Assembly: GCA_028532985.1 (NCBI GenBank)
Contig: JANCIK010000011.1
Location: forward strand, 620,001 to 684,000
Length of the DNA: 64,000 nucleotides
DNA from: Stropharia rugosoannulata
Lineage: Eukaryota; Basidiomycota; Agaricomycetes; Agaricales; Strophariaceae
Direction: 5' to 3'
Shown: positions 1 through 12,857 of the stretch, piece after piece
Layout: each line of letters opens with the position of its first letter
Position numbering within the stretch: the first letter of the stretch is position 1
Position numbers and translations under genes: made by a program
Notes under the pieces: generated by a model
The model's input: only the letters and a program-made list of their open reading frames with translations
Told to the model about the DNA's origin: nothing
The model's database searches: none

Positions 1-1149
1 ATAGCGACGTCGTGATTGCCGATTTCGGAATGTATGTTGCTCCATGTAAGTATGCCTTAGCAGCTACTCATTTTTAACCTAGTGCAAAACACCTACATTC
101 TCCTGAAGAGCAACTACACTCTCTGGCGGGAAGCTTTGGTTACGTTGCTCCAGAAGTTCTTCTCAAACAAGGGCACGGAAAACCTGTCGATATCTGGTCA
201 ATAGGGTACGCTTACCGATCTGTCCCCGACGACAACACGTACTCATTTTCTGCAGGATCATCACATATGTACTGCTGTGTGGTTACTCGCCATTCAGATC
301 AGACGACCCTAAGCTGCTCATCAGAGAGACCGCCGCTGCCAAAATTGAGTTTCACGACCGATACTGGAAGAACGTGTCTGCTGAAGGTCAGCATTGAACT
401 CTGTTTTCTCCATATACCGTCATTGAAATAGCCCTTAGCAAAGAACTTTATCAAGTCGCTCTTGAACCCAGACTCTACCAAGCGTCCCACTGCTGCACAA
501 GCGTTGAAAGATCCCGTAAGTTCCCCACGTAACCTTGTATCACACTCTCTGACGATACTCGGTGATTCCTCAGTGGTTGACAACGCACGAGCCCTCGGCC
601 GAACACGACCTCTCCACCGGGCTGCGCGAGCACTTCAACCCCCGCGCTCGCTGGAAATCTGCTATCGCATCCGCCCGTGCATTACACCGTCTTAACAGCT
701 TCGGATCCAAGTCTTCTGGCAGCAGTGTGGCTCGCAGCGAGATCCTCGACACGTCTGACGACGATACCGACTCATTGTCGCTCGCTTCTGTTGGCGCACA
801 GGCGCAGGCTCTGCAGGTCAAAGAGGAAGAGGGAGCACAGTCGGCGACTCCTACACCCAGGGGCGTGAAGCTGGACAACAACATTGGGGTCCCAGCACCA
901 ATACAGAGGAAAGGGTCCAGTCCCCTGCGCAACGCAGACTCTCCAGTATTCACAGAGGATGCGGTATTGCAGCAAGAGCCGGAATCCACAACGAACGGTC
1001 ACGAGGACACAGACGACGACAATTTCCGCATGCCAGGGTCATTCGACTTCACGCCAAATGCAAACGCGAACCATGCAGCTGCGCCGCCGCATGCCAGCGC
1101 ACACACGCACTCGTGGATAGATATGTTGAAGAACTTGCAATTGAAGTAG
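1..1149 (+). CDS. CaMK-type serine/threonine protein kinase, C-terminal part (5' end outside window)
   Basis: Exons read as <1-31, 83-205, 256-386, 439-515 and 574-1149; codons begin at base 3. Seen: the DFG magnesium-binding motif reads through intron 1 as DFGIAKHL. It is followed by the activation segment and an APE-like GYVAPEV motif, the [19 protein letters not shown] helix-F region and the conserved RP of subdomain XI. A basic amphipathic stretch after the catalytic core ([19 protein letters not shown]) looks like a calmodulin-binding/autoinhibitory segment. A roughly 140-residue acidic, Ser-rich, low-complexity tail follows. Family knowledge: such fungal kinases are Ca2+/calmodulin-dependent kinases of the CaMK I/II type, acting in cytosolic calcium signalling. 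The N-lobe (glycine loop, lysine) lies outside the window. Class is confident; the exact orthologue is not assigned. Confidence 0.87.
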
Positions 1150-1600
1150 TGAGGTGTCTTTTTATACTTTTGCGCCTTCCAACGAGGTTTTTCCGTAGCG
1201 TCTTTGTCGTACTTTTATTGGTGGCTGTTGTTGGGCTGGACGGGCTGGTGCGGTAAGGTGATAACCCTTTTCTTTTCTCCCTTTCGGTGCTTGATGTTTG
1301 GTGACTCCAAAGGACTGGATCTACTTCTGTATATAGTATTGTATATCTATATGGGTTGTTTTCACGTTTTTCCGGCTTTCTGCTGTGCCGTTCAAAGCGT
1401 CTCATGCCCACAAGTTTCTTATCGAACAATCGTGCACGCGATACGTGCAGAGGGATTATGCCACTTCGCGACATGTACAGTATTGCGCAGAATGGCGTTT
1501 TTGTTCTCCGATTCCTGGCCTAGGCATTAACTCGGCAAAGTTAACATATAAAGATAAGCGAGTCAAATCTTTCAACCGATCCGGACTCTTGTTGAACAAA
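1150..1600. other. Intergenic stretch between kinase and monooxygenase
   Basis: This is the 3' flank of the kinase and the promoter side of the monooxygenase. It is pyrimidine-rich in parts and several overlapping short reading frames cross it, but none shows a recognisable domain or fungal codon pattern. No gene is supported. Confidence 0.5.
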
Positions 1601-3270
1601 ATGTCACCTTCAACGGGAGCGCTCAGTGATGCTACGACGTCGACACTCGCTATCTCAGTGCCGCAGCGAATCCTTGTGGTAGGCGGCGGGCCGATGGGGC
1701 TCGTCACACTACGAAACCTCCGTGAACGGGTTGGGTTCGAGCACGTGGAACTATACGAAAGGCGGGACGACGTTGGCGGTGTGTGGTACGCCATCCCATT
1801 CACCAATACCACGAAAGTGAAGCAGCGGAGGGACTAACGAGAGAAACCAGGTACTTGGATGAGCCAGAGCGAGGCACGAGCGCAGCAGGCCCACGCTGGC
1901 CTTCTCCAGCGTACCCTGGGCTGATAGGCAACGTGCTTCCTACATTTTTAGAGTTCTCCGAAGCGCCGTTCCCCGAGCCTGCTTTGGCCCCGCACCAGCC
2001 GTTCCCCTCGCTGACCGAGACGTATGCACACCTCCGCGCATTCGCAGAGCCATATCTGCAGTCTGGAGCGATCAAGCTGAGCAGGGAGGTGGTGGAGGTT
2101 GTGCAGCTGGAGGAAGAGCGGGGATGGAGTGTTTTGTCGAAGGATTGGACACGAGGTGGTGAGGAAGTGAGAGAGAAGTGGGACGCAGTGATCGTTGCAG
2201 TGGGATGGTATGATAACCCAGTTTGGCCCAAAACTGAGGGCCTGTCAGAGCTGAGAGCTGCGGGACTCGCGTGGCATGCGCAGTCATGGCGAGGACCCCA
2301 GCCGTACGCAGGGAAGGTTTGTTTGCAATCAACTTCTTCAAGCCGAACAAGAACCATTCTAACGCACCCGTATACTTTTAGAAAGTGCTCGTCGTGGGCA
2401 ACGGCAATTCTGGAAATGACATTTCTGCGCAACTGGCGAGCGCAGCAGCAACCCCAGTTTACCAGAGCATCCGCCGCCCGGCCCATTCGATTTTCCCGAG
2501 CCTGCCTGACACACGCATTCACAGCGTCGCTCCTGTGATCAAATATACCTTGAATGCAATGCATCCTGCCACGTTTGATGCTCTGTTGGCCGATGGACGC
2601 ACGCTTCATGATTTGGAAGCCGTCCAGATATCAACTGGATATCGACCATTACCTACCTTTGTCCGTATCATTCCACCTGCGGGTGGGGAACCTGCGCCCA
2701 TAGTCAACGAAGCCACAGAACCTCACCGTGTTCCCGGGCTGCACCGACTCATCTTGCACGCATACGCACCAACACTGGCCTTTATAGGCGCTGCTCTGAC
2801 GTTCACGCCGTTCCAGCTGGCGGATGTAGCGAGTACATGGCTCGGACTGGCATGGCGAAGTGAGATCACTGTACCAGAAACTGCGGAAGAACGACTTATG
2901 TTCGAAACAGAGCGCCTCGGGGAGGTCGCAGCCGTGCGCAAGAAGCTCGGCGACGCGTCTTCGCTTGTAGCATATAGCGTACTTGGCCCCACCGAACCAC
3001 CATATGCCACTCAGCTAAGGCGCGAGGTTGTCGAAGCGCGCCCTGATTTGGACAGCGTACTTCCGGTATGGAGTGAAGGGAAAGTAGCTCGAAGGCAAGC
3101 GATGTACCAGCTCAAGTATGAATCACTTCTGTGGAGAAAGGTCAGTCTTCTTTGGGGTGAGATGTGAAATTGAAGCTCATTAAACCATGCAGAATAATCT
3201 CGACCAAAGTTCCCCCCCATCCATACCCATTGTAGAAGCAAGCCCGACAGCGATAAGGGTACAGGTTTGA
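1601..3270 (+). CDS. Flavin-containing monooxygenase (FMO-like, FAD/NADPH)
   Basis: Model: exons 1601-1785, 1851-2316, 2382-3140 and 3193-3270, giving about 495 aa. Seen: an N-terminal FAD Rossmann motif (VVGGGPMGL, near residue 27) followed by ERRDDVGGVW. Intron 1 is placed by its GTACGC donor, a CTAAC branch site and a CAG acceptor, and it restores VWYLDEPERG. An FMO-signature region (WHAQSWRGPQPYAGK) precedes the second, NADPH-binding Rossmann motif (VVGNGNSGND), which is spliced precisely at the motif edge. The C-terminal STGYRPLPTF is typical of the family. Family role: oxygenation of soft nucleophiles (S or N), or Baeyer-Villiger-type chemistry; the substrate is unknown. The last exon is inferred from a GTCAGT donor. 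Reading straight through instead would end the protein at 3167. Confidence 0.85.
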
Positions 3271-6200
3271 GCTGGCCAGGCAGGCAGAATGAATACGCGA
3301 CGAACGCGAATGCGCATATAGTCCAAGATTGAAACGCTGCGATGATTTCGTAACCCCAGAGATTGAAGAACGGCATTGTCCCCTAACGAAGAAGAAGTAT
3401 TTATCATATAAAAGTCGGTGTTAGTGGCCAGGTAAGGAAAAATGGAAAATACTCTCCTTTTTGAAGCCACTATGCCCTGCTCCCAGGTCGGTTCAAGTGG
3501 CAGTGGTTGTGATTATTCCGATAAAAAGGCAGCATATATGCGGATATAAACGACTTTTATACCATCTTTCACCTACTATTTCATCATGTAAGGGAGTTCA
3601 GCATCGTGTCGCGTTCAAACCGCATTATCGCAATCTTTATGGCAATTATTGTCGGAGCTGTCAAATTTTTGAGTATGGTCCTCTCAGAGTGTCGCTCGAC
3701 GAGTTTCTGCTCTGAAGTAAAGAAATGAAGCAGTGATAATGAGGGCTGCCTGCAATGGCTGTATCCAAAGAGGATGTAGTCGCAAATAAAGCCCGCGTTA
3801 GTTGAACGCATCAATGATCTAGGCATAGGGGCCATATTCCCACGCCTGTCGGCATAAGCCGTCGTTGGCAAGGTTGGCTCGAATGGCCATACGCACTCGC
3901 TTGGCTTAATACAAAGCTAGTACTCGAATACTCGAGAGCGACTGGATAGCATTATTTCAGATATGAAGTCAATGGAAGCGCATACTAATGACCACCTTCT
4001 CTGGGCACGTGTGCCATCAAAGGTTTTATTGATAACAGAGACTGTTGGACGCATGCTAGTACGCTTCACCGAGCTTTCTAAGTGCATCATGTGAACATTA
4101 AAAAATAGTTCCAATAAGCTTTAGGTGGAGGCTGTCATACGCCATTACCGCGACACCCACCTGCGCCCACCGCTCCGGCAGTTTTAAGCGTTGGCGCTTA
4201 TTGGCCTAAAAATAGAACTCAAAGCATGTCCAAACACCATTTGACTAAACGAGTGCGATGAGGCAGCAGAGGGCACCTAATCCTGTTGAAAAAGTAGATA
4301 TTGCATATGCGATCTGAGTTGTTTGTAGAATTATTGCTAAAGTACTGAATTTGAAGAAAACTATTACCATGAAACTCGGAGGGAGGTGATTGACTATGAA
4401 TCATCGCGGCTATTAATTAGATTGAGTACCGCTGCAGCTTCAATGCATAAATAACCACAAGGAAGATGTCGCGATATAATTCTGTTGCCAGTTTCTGACT
4501 CGACATTAGTGGGACAATTTGCGCACTGCTTCCGCTGACTCGGTTGAACTCTTACTGATACACGATTTTAATACATCTGATTAATGTATAGCCTCTGGTT
4601 CCAAGGCTTGAGTATACATGTACTTAGGAGGGTCGTAGAGCTATCAACTGACTCGTAAATGACGGTGCGCTACTCAGATATGACTGTAAGTAATATGATG
4701 ATACTATCATACTACGCCCGCAGCGTACTAATATAACTTACCAAAGGTCGAAGACCCTTCTCTCGGATCTCGATCCAGATACCTGGCTTTCCACAAGGCA
4801 CCAAACCACACTCGCACCGTGCGAGCCACGAAGTACTGTTGATATCAAGTCTGCACAAATATTCCGTAAACACCTTCTACTTAGTATCTCAATATAGATT
4901 CAACTGTACAAATATTTCTGTGGAAAAATTCGATATTAAGCCAATGGCGTTTCATGGAAGTCTGCACTTCAAAAATGGCAGGCGGGCTCTTTCAGTCAGC
5001 GTATTTGACCGCCTCGTTCCAATAATATGGGACCGTACTGCTCGCCACCTTATTTTCAAAATCCCGCTGTGTCCACGGAATTTGCAGCTTTCTACGGGGT
5101 CGTCTGCACTCAGGCTCATACCACTTAGCTCTAAAATCTACCCCGCGTGCACATTTCACGAACCAGAGATTTCTGAAGAAGGGGCACGCGGATATTCACC
5201 TTCTCGTGTACCTATTTTCGATTACGAAGCAAGCGTTCGCAACGGACTAGCAAACGCCGTTTCAAAGGGTCCAATTGAAGTTCTTTTCCGATCCATATTC
5301 GAATTTCCATCATTCCTTTCTCGGAAGATCTGATTTTTCCCTGACCACTCAGTGTATCCCGTCTAACTGCCACTGTAAAGGCACTTATCAGAGGTGGTGT
5401 TGAATTGCTGTGTCATTTCCAAAACGTCTTTATAACGTCCCTTGATGATGATGTTATCACCCCCGCTCGGGATTAGGTAGGCCGTCACGAAACTACACCT
5501 TGGTTTTCTGATCTTTCTGAAGCAAGAAGCCATAGTGCTCTCTATATAATCTCGCAATTACCCGAGGGGCGACTGTGGCGTCGACCATTGCGCCTGTTCA
5601 TCTGGTATGCAATGAGCACCACTACGCAGCGAATTCGAAGAACCGCAAGGAAGAAGCGAGGCTAGTGGGGACTGCGCAGACATAGAACTCGTTACGACTA
5701 CACATACACCTATCACATAAACTCAAGATCACCTGGGTGAAACAGGCAGACAGGGAGCGTGGGGGTGCGGCAAGGCCCGTTATTCGCCCGTCGCGAAGAA
5801 CTCAACTCCGCTGGGGGGGGGGGGTACTTACTGTGCTTCCCGCGATGGGTGCCATTTCTGAAGATTAAAGTTATTCTATTTATGAGCTTCATGAATTCAA
5901 TTGCACGGTCCTCCAGATTCAGACCTACCCGTGCCCCATTTGTACTTACAAGACAGCCATTGCAGGCTGGACGTCATAAGAGCCAACACATGCGATATCA
6001 CCGCTGGTTATAAATCAAGTACGTATTTTATTCCCTTGTACTAGTATCGTCCATCCCGACGCCTTAACTGAAGAAATTATTAGATCTACTTTTGTAGCGA
6101 CCAACAGAATGAAAGAGCCATGACTATAATAATGAATGTTAGCAACTAGAGTATGTAATAAACTTATTGTACAGTATGGCGAACTAAATGGTAAGAGTGA

Positions 6201-6497
6201 ACATGAGCAGAAGGCTTTGAAAGAAATGGCGTCGCACTGAGACCGAATGTACATGATGGTATAAGTTACAACACATAGTACGACGAAGGGGGGGAGAAAG
6301 AAAAAGATTCAAAAATATATCTCACAGCGTGCGCTAACAAATGCAGCGCGTTCGCAGATGAGGGCAAGGTAAGTCCATCCGTGATTAGGAATCAATCTTG
6401 ACGAGACAAATTAATACCATCCGACTCAGGTTAGAAAACGATAGGGCTCACCATAGTTATTGTTCGCTCAGACAAAGAGAAGAAAACGACTCGTAAG
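3271..6497. other. Long gene-poor intergenic region
   Basis: About 3.2 kb without a gene I can support. The longest frame is 4839-5333 (+, 164 codons). It starts mid-region, has no recognisable motif and is surrounded by stops in AT-rich sequence, so I do not call it. A run of 12 G occurs at 5813-5824. The region may be decayed mobile DNA, but no terminal repeats or protein remnants are visible. Confidence 0.45.
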
Positions 6498-8940
6498 TCA
6501 TCCAATTTTCGCGAACTCTTCGCCTCCGGTGCGAAGCTGTCCCCCACCCTCACCTTCTCCATACACCGCGCCATGTTCAGCGCCATACCCATGCTGGCCC
6601 AGTGCCGGATTGTGCCCATACCTAGTCTCCTGTGGCTGAGTCGGCTCGCTGCCACCGTGCGCACTTCCCTGCGGGTGCTGCACAGCCGCGTCTGACAAAC
6701 CCACATATCTCGTCTCTCCCTCCCCACCGTCATCAGCACTGCGCTGGTCATGCAGCTCCGCATCGCTTTCCGGGCGGCCTTGCATCTGGATGCGCGCGCT
6801 AGTCGTCGAGGAGTGCCCGAGCGAAGTGCTAGCAGACAGCGCTGCGTGCATACCCATATGCGAGTCCAACCGACTCGGCGCACTGGCAGCAGTCGCATAG
6901 TGGTATTGAAGGAGACCTTCGCCGGCTGACGATGTAGACGCGCTGACGGGCGTTCCTCTCTGGCTCAGCGTGCTCGCACTGGTCACCGTCGAGGCCGTAC
7001 GAGAAGGGGGATATGTCGCGATGATATCTCGACCGTCGTATGTCTGGCGTCCGCTCATTGGATGATACTCTGCCTGAGGCGCCTGTGTCCGCTGATGCTG
7101 TTGAATGGGTCCCATCTGCGAATTTCCCGAAAGACAATTCTGCTGTTGCTGGACCTCGCTTTGTGCGTACATATTACTCGCGCTGTACGTCGTCTGGTGC
7201 TCTTCCGGCGCGTGGCCCGACGCTCTCCCCGGTCGCATACCGTGATCGCTGCTAAGATATCCGCGGCCCTGCAGGTAAGACAGCCCCGTCGTAGCCTGGG
7301 GCTGGGGATACGAAAGCTCCTCTCTGCCTCCGTGGTACAGCGTTGGCCGACTGTCCTCTGCCGGGATGGTAACCCCCAGTGGAATCGGCACTAGCTGATG
7401 CGTCGCAAACTGCAGGTGACTCGACATCTGGTTCTGCGTGGTGTACGCCTGGCGGGTCTGTGGGATACCTGAGCTCGCTGGAGGAAAGCGCCTGGGCTGC
7501 GCGATAGTCACTGGGTTGAGCGCATGGACCTCTGCGCCTACGCCCTGTGCGGTACGAGTATGCTGGTGCATGGGTATAGGGAATACATTGCCTTGAGCGG
7601 TCTGGAAATCATGCTGTTGGCTTAGTGACTGATATTGGGGTAACTGCTGCTCGGAGAAAACATGTCTCAGAGGTCCGCTACAGGCACGCCAAACCAAAAC
7701 GCGCAGCTCACCTGTCCCATTGAATGACTACCGCCCGCATCAGGATATGCAATCTGCTGCTCTGCCCGCTGGGTTGTCTGGACTAACGAAGGCTGTTGGT
7801 ATGCGTAGAACTGCGTATCGTCCGGCAGCGAGCGGGCGTTCATACCTGGTCCAAGGTCGTTTGAAGCTCCCGAGAGCTTAAACAGGGTGGAGGCCGTGTC
7901 CAAATGGGCGTCCATGAGGTGCGAGCGCGGAGAACGGCGTTCGTTGAGGGAATAATATTTGGATATCGACGGCGACGGCCCAAAGTCGGCTTCCAGATAA
8001 TGGCCTCGCGACATAGAAGGTACCGACATTGGCGGGGAACTCGACGACGCCCTCTGATGCAGGTACTCGGGACGGTCCCCAGGAGCCGGAGGCAGGAATA
8101 GGCTTTTACTTGGGGCGTCGTTCAGGGTATGGTCTGAGGACCCCCCGCTGCTATGGGAGCTTGGGGGCCGCTGGGGACCGGGTCTTGAGACATAGTCGGG
8201 CGACCTGACGCTAGTTGGAGTGGTCTCACTTTTTCCGGTCGCAAACACGCTCTTGCCAGATGTACTAGACGTCGAGGCGCCAGGACTGGCCATCGAGGTG
8301 GCGTTGGCTTTGATTTTTGGCTTGTTCGGTCCACGAACCCGGCCTTCCTTTGCGTACTCGCATATCAAACCGCGGGTGATACATCGTTTGCACGAGGGGT
8401 GTTCACCGCTGCACTTTATGGAATTTTGTGAAATTAATGGGATAGAAGTTGGCTTGAAGGGGGAATGCTTACTTTGGCTTTCCTCGTCCGGCACTTCTCG
8501 CAGGCCTGCGCGGTTCGTAGACGGGGATGTTCTGGAGTGCGATAGAATATGCCAGTGGCTGGGTCGAGTGATCCCGCGAGCGTTAAACGATGGCTGGCAG
8601 AGCCGGGGCTGACGCTCTGCCCCGGTGCCTTGAATTGAAAAGTCTGGGCAGCAGGTGGCGGGGATAATCTGGGCGGTGGGAAAGGAGAGGGGCTTGGGTA
8701 GGATGGGTAGGAGAGGGGTTGAGAATGAAACTGGGGTTCATAAGCAGTCCAGTTCTGAGGTGATTGCGAGGAAGGGTAGACACGGGTGTTGGTGATCGCC
8801 TCGCGGGTGAATAGCGGGTGTGGGACGGGAAATCTGTCGGAAACGGCGGGTTCCTCGATATCCGCATACTCGCCATGTTCTTGGTACGTGGGCACGGCTG
8901 GCTGCTGCGGGCCATAGTGGTGCTGGTGGTTATACGCCAT
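6498..8940 (-). CDS. Zn2Cys6 (fungal binuclear zinc cluster) transcription factor
   Basis: Model: exons 8473-8940, 7712-8413 and 6498-7646 on the minus strand, giving about 772 aa in frame. The cluster is ACEKCRTRKAK, then CSGEHPSCKRC, then the sixth cysteine in ITRGLIC, which fits C-x2-C-x6-C...C-x2-C-x6-C. The first intron falls exactly inside the cluster, between AKAK and the third cysteine, a common place in fungal genes. A basic linker (RVRGPNKPKIK) follows. The remaining 550 residues are low complexity, rich in Ser, Gln, Pro and Thr with Gln tracts, consistent with a disordered activation region. No fungal-specific TF middle domain was recognised. Upstream, an in-frame ATG at 8997 would add 19 residues; I prefer 8940. 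The acceptor of intron 2 is a tandem GAG/CAG/CAG, so one Gln is ambiguous. Targets cannot be inferred. Confidence 0.85.
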
Positions 8941-11900
8941 GGGGACGAGATTGGCTGGAGAAGAGGAGAACCAGCGCCTATGTATGCCAAAGACCAAATG
9001 AATTAAATGAGATTTGTGGGGCTTTTCTGGCGTGCGGCCAGTCTGATGTAAACTGTATGTTGGGCAGCAACTACTCCCGGTCTCCGATCTTATTTAAATG
9101 ATCGCGGAAAGGAGATAATGGGTGCCGCGCCTGCAATTCCCGTGCGCTGGGACTCTGCGGGCGTCGCAAAATATTGAGCAGGTTTCCGGGCCAGCAGGAA
9201 AATAAAACGAGGAATTTCGCGGGATGCGGTGGTCTGGAGCAAACCACTCGAGGCTCTGATTTCGGAGTACCATATACTCAATCGAGCGATCGCCTTCGGC
9301 TCGTTTTAAATCTCCGCGGCCGCACTTTCCGTGCAAAACTGCGCCGACACACATATTCTGCTCTCTCAACAACGCGACCAGCAGCGCGGCGTCTGTCCGA
9401 ACCCAATCTTGCCACGCGCATTCCCCGTGCTGTCATCATTGGCTTTACTGACTCATTGAATCTCGGTCCACAGAATTCCCCAAAGAAACACTGCACGCGG
9501 ACTCCCATCTCTGGTCTAATCTACACATTGACAGAGAACTTGTCATTCTTCAGCTAACACTGTACCAAAGCGCGTCCTTCAATCAGCCTGAAGGTCGATA
9601 GCACCTCTTCTGAGTTCTTCATTACCCGCGAACAGTGGTCATTACCTGACTTACCTTAACAGGTTCGCACGCCCTCCCAGAGTGGCTCACGAACCACCAT
9701 CTATGTATCCCATCGCTCCTTCGCAATCAAAGTTTATCTCACCGCACACATCACGACCAGGCTCCACCGCCTCTACTCAGTGGTGGTCTCTTACTCTCAC
9801 CTTGCTGTTTGACTATTTCTTCGTCCCTGTCCCAGAGACTGGGATGGCTCGAGGTCCATCGCGCTATCGGTAACTATACAAAATTTGCCGGGATATGTAT
9901 AATTAACTTCTTGCTGCTATGGACAATTGGCTTCTTCATTCAGGACGTCCCACCCTCTGTTTAAAGCTAATCACCCTCGCAAATGTACTGGAGATGCTGA
10001 ACTAAGACGGCTTTGGATTTCATCAACCTAGTTTCACAGGCGCACTGCTGCGCGTCTTTCTGGCTGCGTCGCTACTAGGTGCTGAGTTAAGTATCTACTC
10101 GCAAGGTCTTTCTACTTGGGCAGCTTTAATTATACTCCATACCTGCTGTGACGTCGGCTCAACCGGTACATGGCAATCAAACCATCACAAGCCTCTGACT
10201 CTCAAAGTAGACAAAGTCAATTTGGCTCGTATTAAACCCATATATCAACTCTTAGTTGCTAGCAAGGGACAGGCAGGTGCTCTGCGCCAAGGTCACTCTC
10301 CCACTACTGCGTGACGAATCATGGAAATGAGCCGTTATCTAAGCCGGAGAGACGACGGCCACACAGCGCTTCAAAGTGCTCGTTTATGTCATTATCTCGT
10401 CAGTGCGCATCTCAGGAGTCGCGTATATAGGTAATACAGTTGCCTACAGGCCCGGAGCACGTCTACCGTGTACGTGAATATCGTGGCACCTGTCCCTCAA
10501 TCACTGAGGTTTTAGTCTTATTGCAAGCTTATTGAGCGGGTCGACAGCGACAGTGGCACTAGCTTGGTCTCCTGGGTCTACACCTGCTCACGCTTCAATG
10601 TGTTGTTACTACCAGCCAAGGAGAGGCACGAAAGAACATTTCGGCCTACCCATAGTCTTATTTGAATACCGGGTCGGTATTCATTTGTTGTGGTAACCTT
10701 CAGACTCATGCTTCAGAGCTCGAGATAAGTTAGTAGTATACGCCTTGATCTTATTAATCATTTCTGCGTGACGGAGCGCATACTGGGCTGGCTCGCCTCA
10801 GTGCTCATGGGCCAGCAGCACCGATTTGATATAAAGAAATTCCAAGTGTCTGTTAACCTCCAGGATATGAAACTGATGCATTAACGTACCAAACCACTCT
10901 CCCAGAGTCTAGAACGTCATGTTCACGATAAGATACAGTGACTCATCTATTTAGCTAGGAAAGACCGTGTTCCCATCATGTCAGTCGCCGTCTCTATTAC
11001 CAACTCGATGTGTGCCCTTTACCCTAGGGCACCTTTCGCCACTCGCAGTTGTTGGGCCTACCCTTGATAGAAGCTTGATGAAAATACCACCTCCTCGGTT
11101 TTATAGCCTACTTACTTAACTGGTAATACCTAGGTCTATTAAGACTCCGAGGTCGCCATCCATCTATGTATTCCATCTGTGAAAACGATACGGTATCGCG
11201 ATACATGCAAGTAAGATCGGAATCGCGAGTTGCACTGCAGAAACGAGACGCAAACGGATGATTGGAAAATGTATTATGTAAGTATATCGGCCTGTAAACG
11301 GGCCCATAATACGTAGCTACTATTCTATTTATCACGTCATATTCGGATTGGATATTTGGGGTTGAATATAACGGGAACGCAGCAAACGGTAGTACGCAAG
11401 AAGCGGCGCGAAGCGAGTAAAAATTGCGTTTAAAAGACAAATCTTCTTGTTTCGCGGCAAGTCATTCGGAGCGCTCTCTAGACACAACGTGCAGAGGATC
11501 GCGGTGCGAACTTGGATAACGCGCGGCGGCCTGGACCGACGACGGAAGTGAAGTGACCGCCGGGAAGCTCGCACTGAGTGAGCTACTTACCACTAAGTAG
11601 CATCCATCTACCCGGGAAGAACAAAAAATTCGGTAACTGAGAATACTTGCAAGCTGTTCTCAGCTGTCCGTCCGCGATTAGTGGTGGGTTCTTGGGGAAG
11701 CTGTCGCTCCACAACCACGCGTGCCAGCTTACCGCACGGTCCTGCGACGCACAGAGCGCCGTCTAGCACTCATTTAATGCTCCCGAATAGCTGCCGACCG
11801 GTGCGAAAAGTCCGCGGGCGCTTAGCAGGCTGTTGTGGGCGCTATATACATACTACCATCGCTTAGTTATCTCCTTGAAGCTATACACCGGCAACTGACG

Positions 11901-12300
11901 CGGCCAACGAAAGACAAGGCATTTGGTGTCTCTGGACAGTGTTATGTGGGGCTTCTGCTTGTATTAATTTCCTGACGGCGAGCCTTCAACGTTGTTTCAA
12001 CGGCGAAGCTGCAAGTGCCGGGAAGCTCGGCTGCTGACACAGGGGCCATCGAAAAACGTGAGCGGCGCTTCGGCCTGCTTTCGGCTCTTGCCCCTCCCCC
12101 TTCTTGATCGTTGTCGTAAGAAGAACGAGTCGTATTCGAATTTCGGAGACGCCGTCGTTTCTCAAGTTCGATGTTTGTCTATGTACAAAATCCCCAGCAC
12201 AACAAGAGAACACGTTCACTGTCTGTGCAGGCTGGCCGTTACGCAATCGAAGGACAGAACGCACCACGTTCACCCACTCGCACGCCAGCCCGGGGGCCCC
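8941..12300. other. Intergenic region upstream of the transcription factor, up to the Gypsy insertion site
   Basis: About 3.3 kb. The first few hundred bases are the divergent promoter side of the zinc-cluster gene. From about 9.6 to 11.1 kb almost no reading frame exceeds 60 codons on either strand. Short frames at 9174-9557, 11108-11574 and 11992-12303 show no domain. No RNA gene was recognised. The sequence just before 12301 (ending GCCCC) is the left target site of the retrotransposon. Confidence 0.45.
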
Positions 12301-12619
12301 TGAAAAACCGCTAAGGCGGAAACACTAGAAGGCTAGCCCAGCAAGAGAGAGAGAGCGTCTTCGAGACGCGTACGAGAACCTAGCAACAAAGGAACTCAGG
12401 AGCGACGGAAGCGAGAACTCACAGGACAACGACGGAGTTTGGATGCGCGTGTGATTCGGAAGAACTAGCGACGAGTACAGGGGAGCTACCAGACGACGAG
12501 TGCTACGCAAAAGAACACAGGAAGAAAGGGGGAAAAGAAAGATGATGTCCGATCAAGTGCCCTTGTGCTTTATACGAGCTGTCTCGCGCACGTGCTCACG
12601 TGTAAGGACCATCCTTACA
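12301..12619 (-). repeat. 3' LTR of the Gypsy element
   Basis: 319 bp, TG...CA, identical by eye to 18719-19037. On the element's sense (minus) strand it begins with the perfect hairpin TGTAAGGA-TGG-TCCTTACA. Two CACGTG motifs follow, then a TATAAAG box. The 61-codon frame inside it occurs in both LTRs and is not a gene. Confidence 0.95.
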
Positions 12620-12632
12620 CTGCTCCCCCCTT
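12620..12632 (-). promoter_or_regulatory. Polypurine tract next to the 3' LTR
   Basis: Read on the minus strand, the bases just before the 3' LTR are AAAGGGGGGAGCAG, a purine run in the position where plus-strand priming occurs in LTR retrotransposons. Confidence 0.7.
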
Positions 12633-12857
12633 TAGAAAAAAGGTTGGTTAGTATGAGTAATTTATATCAGTAAGAAGTATATCAAAGAATTAGAAAAAAA
12701 CAATTTGAGGAGGATGACACACGCATTTGGGAAAAGGGAATCCGTACACGGGTGCGTCAAAACCCCTGTGGGGAAAGCTACCGCAGGCAGAACGAAGGCA
12801 AAACTAAGAAAGAAGAAGAAAAGGAAGCAAGAGAGTAGAAAAAAATGATACCACAAG

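Noticed and set aside
4839..5333. 164-codon frame in the long intergenic region
   Set aside because: No motif, unusual composition, isolated among stops. Not enough to call a gene.
5813..5824. Run of 12 G as a possible telomeric or structured element
   Set aside because: A single homopolymer run without periodic repeats. More likely a simple repeat or sequencing artefact.
7040..8612. Several plus-strand frames of 60-130 codons opposite the zinc-cluster gene
   Set aside because: They are antisense shadows of the GC-rich, low-complexity coding exons on the minus strand.
12325..12510. 61-codon frame repeated identically at 18743-18928
   Set aside because: It lies wholly inside the two LTRs. 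The identity is due to the LTR pair and there is no protein-like signal.
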